A DNA stretch of 64,000 bases from Rhodococcus ruber (GTDB lineage Bacteria; Actinomycetota; Actinomycetes; Mycobacteriales; Mycobacteriaceae), in the NCBI RefSeq assembly GCF_027270735.1, contig NZ_JAPWIJ010000002.1, positions 1 to 64,000 on the forward strand, written 5' to 3'. This document shows, in pieces, positions 1 through 8,340 of this stretch. Each line of letters begins with the position of its first letter. The stretch's first letter is position 1. The position numbers and the translations under genes were made by a program. The notes beneath the pieces were generated by a model. The model searched no databases and had not been told where the DNA came from. It was given only the letters and a program-made list of their open reading frames with translations.

Positions 1-56
1 TGCGAGACCGCTCCCTCGCCCGCGAACGCGCCAAGGCCGAAGCACGCGCGTCGTAA
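1..56 (+). CDS. C-terminal end of an upstream gene (partial)
   Basis: Reading from base 3, the frame encodes RDRSLARERAKAEARAS and then a TAA stop at 54-56. The tail is rich in Arg, Ala and Glu, has GC-rich codons like its neighbours, and is followed 16 bases later by a good terminator hairpin, so it looks like a real gene end. In mycobacteria the gene just upstream of dusB is the acyl-ACP desaturase desA1. That identity is only inferred from gene order; 17 residues are too few to recognise a family. Confidence 0.5.
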   Translation, partial: RDRSLARERAKAEARAS

Positions 57-72
57 ATTTCGCTCGACTGGT

Positions 73-112
73 GTGCCCGGTACCGATTTCGGTGCCGGGC
101 ACCCCTTTTTTC
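73..112 (+). terminator. Intrinsic terminator between the upstream gene and dusB
   Basis: A 12-bp stem (73-84 with 91-102, one wobble pair) closes a 6-base loop and is followed by CCCC and a run of six T at 106-111. This separates the upstream gene from dusB. Confidence 0.8.
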
Positions 113-148
113 TCCTGAAAGTTCTCCCTCCGTTCCAAAGGCTCTTCC

Positions 149-1288
149 ATGACATTGCAGATCGGCTCCCTGGAGTTGCGCAGCCCCGTCGTCCTGGCAC
201 CGATGGCAGGCGTGACCAACGTGGCCTTCCGGACTCTGTGCCGGGAACAGGAACTAGAGCGGGCAGGTAGCACGTCGGGGCTGTACGTCTGTGAGATGGT
301 GACCGCCCGCGCGCTGGTCGAGAGACAGCCCGCCACGATGCACATGACGACCTTCGGCCCCACCGAAACGCCGCGGTCGCTGCAGCTCTACACCGTCGAT
401 CCGGACACCACGTACACCGCGGCGAAGATGATCGTCGACGACAACTTGGCCGACCATATCGACATGAACTTCGGCTGCCCGGTGCCCAAGGTCACCCGCA
501 AAGGTGGCGGCGCCGCTCTGCCGTACAAACGCAACCTGTTCGGTCGCATCGTCGCCGCGGCGGTCAAGGCGACCGAGGGCACCGATATTCCGGTCACCGT
601 CAAATTCCGCGTCGGCATCGACGAGAACCACCACACGCACCTCGACGCGGGCCGAATCGCCGCCGACGAGGGTGCCGCCGCGGTGGCATTGCACGCGAGA
701 ACCGCGTCGCAGCGTTACTCCGGTACCGCGGACTGGAACGAGATCGCTCGACTCAAGGAACACGTCACCGGCATCCCGGTGCTGGGCAACGGAGACATCT
801 TCTCCGCGTCCGACGCAGTCCGGATGATGGCCGAGACCGGCTGCGACGGTGTCGTCGTCGGGCGAGGTTGCCTGGGCAGGCCGTGGCTGTTCGCCGAACT
901 CAGCGCCCGCCTGAACGGTCGCCCGGAGCCCGTTCCCCCCACCCTCGGCGAGGTGGCCACGATCATCGCCCGGCATGCCGAGTTGCTCGCCGAGCACCAC
1001 GGTGAGAAGAAGGGTCTGCGCGAGCTGCGCAAGCACGTCTCCTGGTATCTGCGCGGCTTCCCCGCGGGATCGGATCTTCGAGTCTCGATGGCCTTGGTGT
1101 CCACTCTCGCCGAGCTCGACGATCTTCTGGCGCAACTCGATCCGACCGTTCCGTTTCCCAAGGACGCAGAGGGGCCACGCGGACGACAGGGTTCACCGGG
1201 CGCGGTTGCTCTGCCCGACGGCTGGCTCGACGATCCGGAGGACATCTGCGTCCCGGCCGGTGCCGACCTCATGCACTCGGGCGGCTGA
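149..1288 (+). CDS. dusB: tRNA-dihydrouridine synthase B
   Basis: This FMN-dependent flavoenzyme reduces specific uridines to dihydrouridine in the tRNA D-loop. The 379-residue protein opens with the Dus signature VVLAPMAGVTN (residues 14-24) at the start of the TIM barrel. The catalytic-loop motif NFGCPVPKV follows with the active-site Cys at 110. The phosphate-binding GNGDI and GVVVGRGCLGRPW segments and the C-terminal helical tRNA-binding domain complete it. The ATG at 149 is preceded by AAAGG at -9. It lies between a terminator and an LCP gene, as in Mycobacterium (Rv0823c-Rv0822c order). Length and motifs are normal for DusB. Confidence 0.96.
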   Translation: MTLQIGSLELRSPVVLAPMAGVTNVAFRTLCREQELERAGSTSGLYVCEMVTARALVERQPATMHMTTFGPTETPRSLQLYTVDPDTTYTAAKMIVDDNLADHIDMNFGCPVPKVTRKGGGAALPYKRNLFGRIVAAAVKATEGTDIPVTVKFRVGIDENHHTHLDAGRIAADEGAAAVALHARTASQRYSGTADWNEIARLKEHVTGIPVLGNGDIFSASDAVRMMAETGCDGVVVGRGCLGRPWLFAELSARLNGRPEPVPPTLGEVATIIARHAELLAEHHGEKKGLRELRKHVSWYLRGFPAGSDLRVSMALVSTLAELDDLLAQLDPTVPFPKDAEGPRGRQGSPGAVALPDGWLDDPEDICVPAGADLMHSGG

Positions 1289-1321
1289 TCCCCAGCTGAC
1301 CGCCCCGCACCTCGTACGAAG

Positions 1322-1349
1322 TGGACCATGCCGCTCGAGTCAGTACTAT
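1322..1349 (+). promoter_or_regulatory. Putative promoter of the LCP gene
   Basis: A TACTAT hexamer (1344-1349) lies 16 bases after TGGACC (1322-1327), a plausible -10/-35 pair in the gap after dusB. It would place the transcript start about 50 bases before the GTG start at 1407. No factor-specific sequence is apparent. Confidence 0.4.
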
Positions 1350-1406
1350 GGCTTGGATTGCCGAGTAGGCAACGCGTGCGTGTGATGGAAGGCCAGGTTC
1401 GAATTC

Positions 1407-3326
1407 GTGGGAGACGATCGAGAGTCGGGCCCGTCCGTGCCCGAGGGTCGCGCCCCATGGGAGCGCCCGCTGTCCTCAATCAGACAAAACGGAGAGCATC
1501 GGCCTCGCTCCGAACGCCCGTCCACACCGGACCAGAATTCACCACCGCAGCCCGGCGACAGCGGCAGGCTCGGCAAACGATCGCCGCGTAATGCCGACAC
1601 CGTCTCGGTGGCCGAGTTGGTCGACAAGATGTCGCGGTCGGGATCGAGTCGTCGGGTACCTACCGAACGGCCCGAGACCGAAGAACCCACCGAGATCATC
1701 GCCCCGATCACCGATTCCACGCCCCCACCCTCCCGGGCAGTACCACCGCCGCCACCGCATGCCGTGCCGGAACCGGTGGGCGCGCCCGCCTCGGACCGCC
1801 CGGCACTGACGCGGTTGGCGATGAGCCGGGTGCGCCGACGCAGGCGACTGCGGATGGTCGGCCGGAGTCTGGTGTCCGTCATCGCGATCCTGTCGGTGGC
1901 ACTGACCGGCGTGGTGTGGGGCTATCTCCGAAATACCGACCAGGGATTTCTTCAGGTCGCTGCGCTCGATCCCGACTCGACGGACGTCGTCGACGCCGCG
2001 GGCCAGTACGGCGACGAGACCTACCTGATCGTCGGTACCGACACTCGCACCGGGGCCAGCGGCGAGGTGGGTGCAGGAACCGTCGCCGACGCCGAGGGAG
2101 CCCGCTCGGACACGGTCATGCTCGTCAACATTCCGGCCGATCGCAGCCGCGTCGTCGCCGTGTCGTTCCCCCGCGATCTCGATGTGACACGCCCCGAATG
2201 CGAGCAGTTCGACAACGACACCAATACCTACACCGGTGAGATGTTCCCCGAGGCCTACGGCGACAAGCTCAATGCCACCTACGCCCTCGGCGGCCCCAAA
2301 TGCCTGGTCAAAACGATCCAAAAGATTTCCGGCCTACGCATCGGTCACTTCGTGGGAATGGATTTCGCCGGGTTCGAGTCCATGGTCGACGAGGTCGGCG
2401 GCGTCGAGGTCTGCACCGCGCAACCGTTGATCGACTACGAGCTCGGAGACGTGCTGCCCAACCCCGGTACGCAACGCATCGACGGGCGCACCGCGCTGAA
2501 CTACGTCCGGGCTCGCAACGTCGAGTCCGAGGGCAACGGCGACTACGGCCGCATCAAACGGCAACAACGCTTCCTGTCGTCCTTGCTCAGATCGGCACTC
2601 TCGAACAAGGTTCTGCTCGACCCGGGCAAGTTGAACGGGTTCGTCAACGCGTTCACCTCGGACACCTTCGTGGAGAACGTGAAGACCCAGGACTTGGTGA
2701 CGCTGGGCCGATCGCTGCAGAACGTGGACGCCGGCGCGGTCACCTTCCTCACCATCCCCACCACCGGCACCAACGACTACGGCAACGAGATCCCCAACGA
2801 CGACGCGATCGGGGCAATCTTTCAGGCCATCATCGACGACGATCCGCTGCCCGGCGAGGAACGCGCGGAGCCGGTGGCCCCCGAATCCCCGGCTCCCCCC
2901 ACCGCCCCCGACGCCCCGCTACTGGCCGTCGAACCGGGCACAGTGTCCCTCCAGGTATCGAACGCGTCCGATATCGCGGGAATGGCTCAAACGGCATCCG
3001 ACGAGCTCGCGACCTACGGATTCCAGATCCTGACGGTGGGCAACTTCTCGGGGTCCGCCGCCCAGACCGTCGTGCGCTACTCCCAGGACCAGGAAGCGGC
3101 CGCAGCGACCGTCGCGTCTGCGATCCCCGGCGCAGCCATCGAGCTGGCTCCGAGCCTGAACAACGTCGTCGAGGTGGTGCTCGGCTCCAATTACCCCGGA
3201 TACACGCAAGCCCCGACAGCGTTCGGCACCGCGATCGATGCCACGCAGGTGGAGGGCACGACCGAGAGCGCGCCGCTCCCGGAAGATCTTTCGTTCACCA
3301 ATGCCGCCGACGACACGTGTGCCTGA
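1407..3326 (+). CDS. LytR-CpsA-Psr (LCP) family cell-wall glycopolymer ligase
   Basis: LCP proteins transfer lipid-linked glycopolymers (arabinogalactan in mycolata) to peptidoglycan on the outer face of the membrane. The 639-residue protein has a long disordered, Pro- and charge-rich cytoplasmic N-terminus (1-135), a basic stretch, and one membrane helix at about 153-174. The LCP domain follows, with YLIVGTDTRTGA (206-217), the arginine motif RSDTVMLV (233-240), FPRDLDV (254-260) and the later VGGVEVC and LNYVRARN segments. A C-terminal LytR_C domain (from about 512, SLQVSNAS) completes it. The GTG at 1407 follows a GGAAGG site. Position after dusB matches Rv0822c. The acceptor and donor substrates are inferred from the family. 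Confidence 0.93.
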   Translation: MGDDRESGPSVPEGRAPWERPLSSIRQNGEHRPRSERPSTPDQNSPPQPGDSGRLGKRSPRNADTVSVAELVDKMSRSGSSRRVPTERPETEEPTEIIAPITDSTPPPSRAVPPPPPHAVPEPVGAPASDRPALTRLAMSRVRRRRRLRMVGRSLVSVIAILSVALTGVVWGYLRNTDQGFLQVAALDPDSTDVVDAAGQYGDETYLIVGTDTRTGASGEVGAGTVADAEGARSDTVMLVNIPADRSRVVAVSFPRDLDVTRPECEQFDNDTNTYTGEMFPEAYGDKLNATYALGGPKCLVKTIQKISGLRIGHFVGMDFAGFESMVDEVGGVEVCTAQPLIDYELGDVLPNPGTQRIDGRTALNYVRARNVESEGNGDYGRIKRQQRFLSSLLRSALSNKVLLDPGKLNGFVNAFTSDTFVENVKTQDLVTLGRSLQNVDAGAVTFLTIPTTGTNDYGNEIPNDDAIGAIFQAIIDDDPLPGEERAEPVAPESPAPPTAPDAPLLAVEPGTVSLQVSNASDIAGMAQTASDELATYGFQILTVGNFSGSAAQTVVRYSQDQEAAAATVASAIPGAAIELAPSLNNVVEVVLGSNYPGYTQAPTAFGTAIDATQVEGTTESAPLPEDLSFTNAADDTCA

Positions 3327-3363
3327 CTTCATTCATGCTCCGTTAACCCTCGGGACAGCGAAC

Positions 3364-3386
3364 AGGTCAGTGTGACCTACTAAACT
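3364..3386 (+). promoter_or_regulatory. phoU promoter with palindromic operator-like site
   Basis: AGGTCA-GTG-TGACCT (3364-3378) is a perfect 6-bp inverted repeat with a 3-base centre. It abuts a TAAACT -10 hexamer at 3381-3386, which ends 6 bases before the phoU ATG at 3393. No Shine-Dalgarno sequence is visible, so the phoU message is probably leaderless. The palindrome sits where a repressor could block the promoter; the protein binding it is unknown. Confidence 0.5.
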
Positions 3387-3392
3387 TCGCTC

Positions 3393-4067
3393 ATGCGCGT
3401 CGCCTACAACGAACAGATGAACGAGCTTGCCGATCTCCTCGGAGAAATGGCGAGCCTGGCTGGTACGGCCATGGAGAAGGCCACTCAGTCACTCCTCCAA
3501 GCAGACCTGGTGCTCGCCGAGCAGGTCATTTCCGAGCACGACAAGATCACCGAGCTCAGCGCGGTGTGCGAGGAGAAGGCTTTCACGCTCCTCGCCCTGC
3601 AAGCTCCTGTCGCAGGCGATCTCCGGTCGGTGGTGGCCGGAATTCAGATCGTTGCCGACATCGACCGGATGGGCGCGCTTGCCCTGCACGTCGCGAAGAT
3701 CACCCGTCGCAGGCACCCGAACCACGCCCTCCCCGAGGTCGTCAACGGGTACTTCGCCGAGATGGGACGCCTCGCCGTTCAGATCGGCGCGTCCGCCCGC
3801 GAGGTCCTCGAGACACGGGACCCCGAGCGCGCTGCGAAGTTGCAGGAGGAAGACGAGGCAATGGACGATCTGCACCGTCACCTCTTCACGGTTCTGATGG
3901 ACCGTGAGTGGAGCCATGGCGTCGCGGCTGCGGTGGACGTGACCTTGCTGGGGCGCTTCTACGAACGCTTCGCCGATCATGCTGTCGAGGTCGGCCGCCG
4001 AGTGATCTTCCTCGTCACCGGCCAGCTTCCGGTCGACCTGCACCAGAACAACATTCCCACCTCGTAG
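3393..4067 (+). CDS. phoU: Phosphate transport regulator PhoU
   Basis: PhoU is a cytoplasmic protein that links the Pst phosphate transporter to the SenX3-RegX3/PhoR-type kinase and represses the phosphate-starvation response when phosphate is plentiful. The 224-residue all-helical protein carries two PhoU repeats, with the characteristic [26 protein letters not shown] segment (about 77-102) in the first and the related [22 protein letters not shown] in the second. The ATG is likely leaderless (-10 hexamer six bases upstream). It is convergent with pstB and separated from it by a bidirectional terminator. It corresponds to mycobacterial phoY2 by position. Confidence 0.95.
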   Translation: MRVAYNEQMNELADLLGEMASLAGTAMEKATQSLLQADLVLAEQVISEHDKITELSAVCEEKAFTLLALQAPVAGDLRSVVAGIQIVADIDRMGALALHVAKITRRRHPNHALPEVVNGYFAEMGRLAVQIGASAREVLETRDPERAAKLQEEDEAMDDLHRHLFTVLMDREWSHGVAAAVDVTLLGRFYERFADHAVEVGRRVIFLVTGQLPVDLHQNNIPTS

Positions 4068-4077
4068 TACCGCTCTC

Positions 4078-4110
4078 GTCGAGTAGCGTTGCCCAGCAGC
4101 GCTACTCGAC
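4078..4110. repeat. Inverted repeat after phoU
   Basis: An 11-bp perfect stem (4078-4088 with 4100-4110) surrounds an 11-base loop just after the phoU stop. It has no T-run, so it is a hairpin that could stabilise the phoU mRNA end rather than a classical terminator. Confidence 0.5.
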
Positions 4111-4138
4111 GTCCGTATCGGGGCAGGCGCACAACGAA

Positions 4139-4176
4139 AAGAACCCCCGTCGAGCTTTCGCTCGGCGGGGGTTCTT
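4139..4176. terminator. Bidirectional terminator between phoU and pstB
   Basis: Arms AAGAACCCCCG (4139-4149) and CGGGGGTTCTT (4166-4176) form a strong hairpin with A-rich and T-rich flanks on the two sides, serving both convergent genes. Confidence 0.8.
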
Positions 4177-4188
4177 CGCGGTATGTGG

Positions 4189-4965
4189 CTATCCGAAGCG
4201 GCCGGAGATGTAATCCTCGGTGGCCTTCTGCGTGGGGTTGGAGAAGATCTTCTCGGTGTCGTCGATCTCGATGAGCTTGCCCGGCTTACCTGTCGCCTCG
4301 AGGTTGAAGAAGCCGGTCTGATCGCTCACACGTGCAGCCTGCTGCATGTTGTGGGTGACGATCACGATCGTGAAGTCCTGCTTGAGTTCCTGGATCAGGT
4401 CCTCGATGGCAAGAGTGGAGATGGGGTCCAGAGCCGAGCACGGCTCGTCCATCAGCAGCACGTCGGGCGACACGGCGATGGCACGAGCGATGCACAGACG
4501 CTGCTGCTGACCGCCGGAGAGGCCGCCACCGGGCTTGTCGAGGCGGTCCTTGACCTCGTTCCAGAGGTTGGCACCCTTGAGGGAGCGCTCGGCGATCTCG
4601 TCGAGTTCCTTCTTGCCGCGGCCGCCCTGCAACTTCAGGCCTGCGACGACGTTGTCCTTGATGGACATCGTCGGGAACGGGTTCGGGCGCTGGAAGACCA
4701 TGCCGATGGTGCGGCGCACGCCCACCGGATCGACGCCGTTGCCGTAGATGTCCTCGCCGTCGAGCAGCACCGAGCCCTCGACGCGGGCACCGGGGGTCAC
4801 CTCGTGCATGCGGTTGAGCGAACGCAGGACAGTGGACTTACCGCAGCCCGACGGTCCGATGAACGCTGTGACGCTGCGCGGCGGTACGGCCAGGGTGACG
4901 TCGGAGACGGCGTGGAACTTGCCGTAGTAGATGTTGACGTCTTTGAGATCGAGACGCTTTGCCAT
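4189..4965 (-). CDS. pstB: Phosphate ABC transporter ATP-binding protein
   Basis: PstB is the ATPase that powers high-affinity phosphate import through PstA and PstC. The 258 residues show Walker [10 protein letters not shown] (about 37-45), the Q-loop in [10 protein letters not shown], the signature LSGGQQQR, Walker B VLLMDEP and the H-loop IVTHNMQQA, all typical of PstB. The start is preceded by AAGGAACGAAG. It is the last gene of the pstSCAB operon, 37 bases after pstA, and ends against a terminator shared with phoU. Confidence 0.97.
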   Translation of the reverse strand: MAKRLDLKDVNIYYGKFHAVSDVTLAVPPRSVTAFIGPSGCGKSTVLRSLNRMHEVTPGARVEGSVLLDGEDIYGNGVDPVGVRRTIGMVFQRPNPFPTMSIKDNVVAGLKLQGGRGKKELDEIAERSLKGANLWNEVKDRLDKPGGGLSGGQQQRLCIARAIAVSPDVLLMDEPCSALDPISTLAIEDLIQELKQDFTIVIVTHNMQQAARVSDQTGFFNLEATGKPGKLIEIDDTEKIFSNPTQKATEDYISGRFG

Positions 4966-5002
4966 GTTCTTCGTTCCTTACGGTTCGCTGGAGTCGGGTG
5001 GG

Positions 5003-5911
5003 TCAGAAGTTCTTGGGCGAGAAGAACTTCGAGACCAACTTCGCGCCGATGTTGAGTATTGCGACGATCAGGATCAGCGTCAGGGCTGCTCCCCACATGC
5101 GCTCAGCGGTGAGCACGCCGGTTCCTGCCTTCTGCAGGTCGACCATCATGAGCGGCAGAGACGTCTGCGGCCCTTCGAAGATGTTGAAGTTGATAGCGGT
5201 CGCGGATCCCACCAGGATCAGCACCGGTGCCGTCTCGCCCATGACGCGGGCCAAGGCCAACATGATTCCGGTGACGATTCCGGACAGCGCGGTGGGGATG
5301 ACGATCTTGGCGATGGTCTTCCACTTCGGCACGCCGAGCGCGTAGGACGCCTCGCGCAGGTCCTGGGGGACGATGCGCAGCATTTCCTCTGCCGAGCGCA
5401 CGATCACCGGGATCATCAGCAGAACGAGAGCGAATGCGACGGCCACACCGGAGCGCTGGAAGCCGAAGGTGGCGATCCAGAGCGCGTAGATGAACAGGGC
5501 CGCGACGATGGACGGCACACCGGTGAGGATGTCGACCATGAACGTCGTCACTCGCGCCAGCCGGGTACCCACGCCGTATTCGACCAGGTAGATAGCGACA
5601 AAGATGCCGATCGGGATGGAGATGACGGCGCAGAACAGTCCTTGAAGGAGAGTTCCGACAATGGCGTGATACGCGCCGCCGCCTGCGATGAACTGGGTGA
5701 CGCCGGCCTGCGAGTTCTGCCACCAGGTAGGTGAGACCACGGCCGAGAGACCGCGGGAGATCACCGTGTAGAGCACCCACACGAGCGGTACGAGTGCGAC
5801 CAGCACCGAGAGGCTGACGAGAATCGTTGCCGAGAGGTTGGCTGCCTTGCGCCGGGCGCTGACGCCCTGGAAAGTCGGTTCCTTGACGGGCTTGTCCATG
5901 GTTGTGGTCAT
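5003..5911 (-). CDS. pstA: Phosphate ABC transporter permease PstA
   Basis: One of two membrane subunits forming the phosphate channel. The 302-residue protein has a short cytoplasmic N-terminus and about six membrane helices. The permease loop EEMLRIVPQDLREASYALGVPKWKTIAKIV, with its conserved EAA-Gly pattern, docks on PstB. It starts three bases after the pstC stop, so the two permeases are translationally linked. Confidence 0.95.
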   Translation of the reverse strand: MTTTMDKPVKEPTFQGVSARRKAANLSATILVSLSVLVALVPLVWVLYTVISRGLSAVVSPTWWQNSQAGVTQFIAGGGAYHAIVGTLLQGLFCAVISIPIGIFVAIYLVEYGVGTRLARVTTFMVDILTGVPSIVAALFIYALWIATFGFQRSGVAVAFALVLLMIPVIVRSAEEMLRIVPQDLREASYALGVPKWKTIAKIVIPTALSGIVTGIMLALARVMGETAPVLILVGSATAINFNIFEGPQTSLPLMMVDLQKAGTGVLTAERMWGAALTLILIVAILNIGAKLVSKFFSPKNF

Positions 5912-5914
5912 GGG

Positions 5915-6952
5915 TCAGTCCTTCTTTCCGGCGATGGCGGCGCGAGCACCTGCGTTGACGACGAAGGTCAGGACGAAGAGCACCAGACCGGCGGCGATGT
6001 AGGCCCCTGCCTGCAGCGGGTTGTTGAACTCGCCTGCGGCCAGCGCGATCTTGGTCGCGAACGTGGAACCGCCGTCGAACAACGTTCCACCGAATGTCGC
6101 CTGGGTGCTGCGGATGATGATGTACAGCGCGATGGTCTCACCGAGTGCGCGGCCGAGACCGAGCATCGAGCCGGAGACGAACCCGGACTTACCGAACGGA
6201 ATGACCGTGGTGCGTACGACTTCCCAGCGAGTGGCTCCGAGCGCGAGGGCGGCTTCGACCTGGCCCTTCGGCGTCTGGATGAACACCTCACGGGTGACGG
6301 CGGCGATGATCGGCAGGATCATCACGGCAAGCACGATGCCACCGGTGAAGATGGTGCCGCCGCCGGCGATCGAGACCGATCCGGTGCTGAAGAGCGGGAA
6401 CCAGCTCAGCGACGAGTTCAGCCACTCGGCGAACGGGCTGATGGCGGGAGCGAGGACGTACAGGCCCCAGAGACCGAAGACGATCGACGGGACCGCGGCC
6501 AGCAGGTCGATGATGTAACCGAGCGGTCCTGCGACTCGCTTGGGTGCGTAGTTCGTCAGGTAGATGGCGATGCCGAGTGCGACCGGCATCGCGAGAATCA
6601 ACGCGAACAGCGACACGGTGACGGTGACCAGGAAGAGGTCGAGTACACCGAACACCATTGCGGAGGTGTCGGATGTGTCCCAGGCGCCGTTGTAGGTCAG
6701 GAAGTTGACCGTGTTGTTCGACAGTGAGGGGATCGCGCGCCAGAGCAGGAAGATACCCACGGCGGCGATCAGGGCGATGATGAAGATGCCCGAGCCCGTG
6801 GCCAGGCCTCGGAAGATCCGGTCACCGGGACGTGTGACGGTTCCCGATGTTTTCTTGTCTGACAATTGTGGTTCTTCCGGTTTGTGCGCGGCACCCGTGG
6901 AGGGCACGGTAGCCGCGGAGGGGACGCCGGTCATCGAGTGGGTGTCGCTCAT
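5915..6952 (-). CDS. pstC: Phosphate ABC transporter permease PstC
   Basis: Partner of PstA in the phosphate channel. After a roughly 45-residue cytoplasmic N-terminus come about six membrane segments and the EAA loop GQVEAALALGATRWEVVRTTV. I take the ATG at 6952 (345 residues); an in-frame GTG at 6961 is equally close to weak ribosome-binding sequence, so the start is uncertain by three codons. It follows pstS across an 80-base gap that holds a perfect hairpin, a layout that would lower permease expression relative to the binding protein. Confidence 0.94.
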   Translation of the reverse strand: MSDTHSMTGVPSAATVPSTGAAHKPEEPQLSDKKTSGTVTRPGDRIFRGLATGSGIFIIALIAAVGIFLLWRAIPSLSNNTVNFLTYNGAWDTSDTSAMVFGVLDLFLVTVTVSLFALILAMPVALGIAIYLTNYAPKRVAGPLGYIIDLLAAVPSIVFGLWGLYVLAPAISPFAEWLNSSLSWFPLFSTGSVSIAGGGTIFTGGIVLAVMILPIIAAVTREVFIQTPKGQVEAALALGATRWEVVRTTVIPFGKSGFVSGSMLGLGRALGETIALYIIIRSTQATFGGTLFDGGSTFATKIALAAGEFNNPLQAGAYIAAGLVLFVLTFVVNAGARAAIAGKKD

Positions 6953-6986
6953 ACCGCTCACTGTCTCGTGTGGGGGTCGAGGACGG

Positions 6987-7024
6987 TCTTGCTTCGGCTC
7001 GCGATACCGCGAGCCGAAGCAAGA
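6987..7024 (-). promoter_or_regulatory. Intercistronic hairpin between pstS and pstC
   Basis: A perfect 17-bp inverted repeat (6987-7003 with 7008-7024) with a 4-base loop sits between the pstS stop and the pstC start. It has no T-run on the transcribed strand, so it is more likely an mRNA-protecting or attenuating hairpin than a full terminator. Such hairpins after binding-protein genes commonly give excess binding protein over permease. Confidence 0.75.
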
Positions 7025-7039
7025 TTACGTCTCATTGAA

Positions 7040-8140
7040 TCAGGCGATCGCTTCGATAGCGGTGACCAGGCGTTCCTTGAATGCGTCGGGCAGCGGCACG
7101 TAGCCGGCTGCCTCGAGGCCCTGCTGGCCCTCGTTGGCTGCACTGAGCAGGAAGGACTTGACCGCTGCCGTGGTGTCGGCGTCGTAGCCCTTGGAGCAGA
7201 CGATCTCGTAGGTCGCCAGAACCAGCGGGTACGTGTCGGCTGCGTTGCTGGCGTACAGGCCGTCGATGTCGATGACGAGGTCGTTGCCCTCACCCTTGAA
7301 CTTCGCGGCGTCGATGGCCTTGCCCGCGGTCTCGCTGCTCAGCTCGACCGGTCCGTTGCCGAAGTCGACGGCTGCCTTGCCCAGGCTCTCCTGGTCGGCG
7401 AAGCCCTTCTCGACGTAGGTGATCGCACCGGGGGTTGCGGCTACGGCCTGGGCGACGCCCGAGGATCCGTTGGCACCTTCGCCGACTCCACCGGCCCAGT
7501 CGGAGCTGTGGTTCAGGGTCCAGGCCTCGGGAGCGGATGCGGCCAGGAAGCGCTGGAAGTTGTCGCTGGTGCCCGAGGAGTCGGAGCGGTAGACCGGGGT
7601 GATCGCGGTCGACGGCAGCGTTGCGCCGTCGTTGAGCGCGGCGATGGCCGGGTCGTTCCAGGTGGTGATCTTGCCGGTGAAGATCTGGGCGATGACGTCG
7701 GGGTTCAGCACCAGATTGTCGACACCGTCGACGTTGTATGCCACCGCGACCGGTCCGAAGACGAGCGGCAGATTCCACGCCGGGTTGTTGGCGCAACGAA
7801 CGGCAGCCTGCGCGGCCTGATCGTCCTTGATGGACGAATCGGAGCCGGCGAAGTCGACGAGACCGGCGACGAACTGCGTACGGCCGTTGCCCGAGCCGCT
7901 GGTGGTGTACTCGACGGCCTTGCCGGCGCAGACGCCGGAGTAGATCGAGGTGAAGTTGGACATGGCGTTCTGCTGAGCGGACGAGCCTTCACCGGTCAGC
8001 GGGGACTTGCCTTCGCAGGTAGCCGAGGACTCTGATGCGCCGTCCGTGGTGGCGACGTTCGCGTCACTACCGCATGCGGCCAGCAACATGGCACTGACTG
8101 CCACTGCACTCATGAGAGCACCGTTGCGCTTGAGGTTCAC
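7040..8140 (-). CDS. pstS: Phosphate-binding lipoprotein PstS
   Basis: This is the extracytoplasmic high-affinity phosphate receptor, anchored in the membrane by a lipid. The 366 residues begin with a signal peptide ending in the lipobox LAAC (Cys23). Phosphate-binding segments follow: LTGEGSSAQQNAM, TSGSGNGRTQF and DFAGSDSSI, with YRSDSSGTSDNF further on. The GTG start at 8140 has a strong GGAGGAAACAG site. It is first in the pst operon, behind a PHO-box-like direct repeat. Confidence 0.96.
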   Translation of the reverse strand: MNLKRNGALMSAVAVSAMLLAACGSDANVATTDGASESSATCEGKSPLTGEGSSAQQNAMSNFTSIYSGVCAGKAVEYTTSGSGNGRTQFVAGLVDFAGSDSSIKDDQAAQAAVRCANNPAWNLPLVFGPVAVAYNVDGVDNLVLNPDVIAQIFTGKITTWNDPAIAALNDGATLPSTAITPVYRSDSSGTSDNFQRFLAASAPEAWTLNHSSDWAGGVGEGANGSSGVAQAVAATPGAITYVEKGFADQESLGKAAVDFGNGPVELSSETAGKAIDAAKFKGEGNDLVIDIDGLYASNAADTYPLVLATYEIVCSKGYDADTTAAVKSFLLSAANEGQQGLEAAGYVPLPDAFKERLVTAIEAIA

Positions 8141-8302
8141 CTGTTTCCTCCGAGGAATCTTGGGCCGTGTTCACGCCTCGGGCCTGATCGGCCGAGCAGT
8201 GACTGTGTGGGTGCCGGCTCGAAAGAAACCTCGCACCAGGCGGCGTTGGTTGCCGCCCAGAGAGAAAGGTAAGGGCAGGTGGTAGACGTTTACCCCCGCG
8301 TG

Positions 8303-8320
8303 GGTGAACGGGAGATGAAC
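8303..8320 (-). promoter_or_regulatory. PHO-box-like direct repeat upstream of pstS
   Basis: On the minus strand GTTCATC (8320-8314) and GTTCACC (8309-8303) are tandem units with an 11-base period, the arrangement of PhoP/RegX3-type phosphate boxes in actinobacteria (GTTCACC-like heptamers). It lies 163 bases upstream of the pstS start, in the gap after mshD. A TACCTT hexamer at 8271-8266 could be the -10. The match is by eye; direct binding is inferred. Confidence 0.65.
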
Positions 8321-8340
8321 ACCGTGGCCGATATGTCCGT

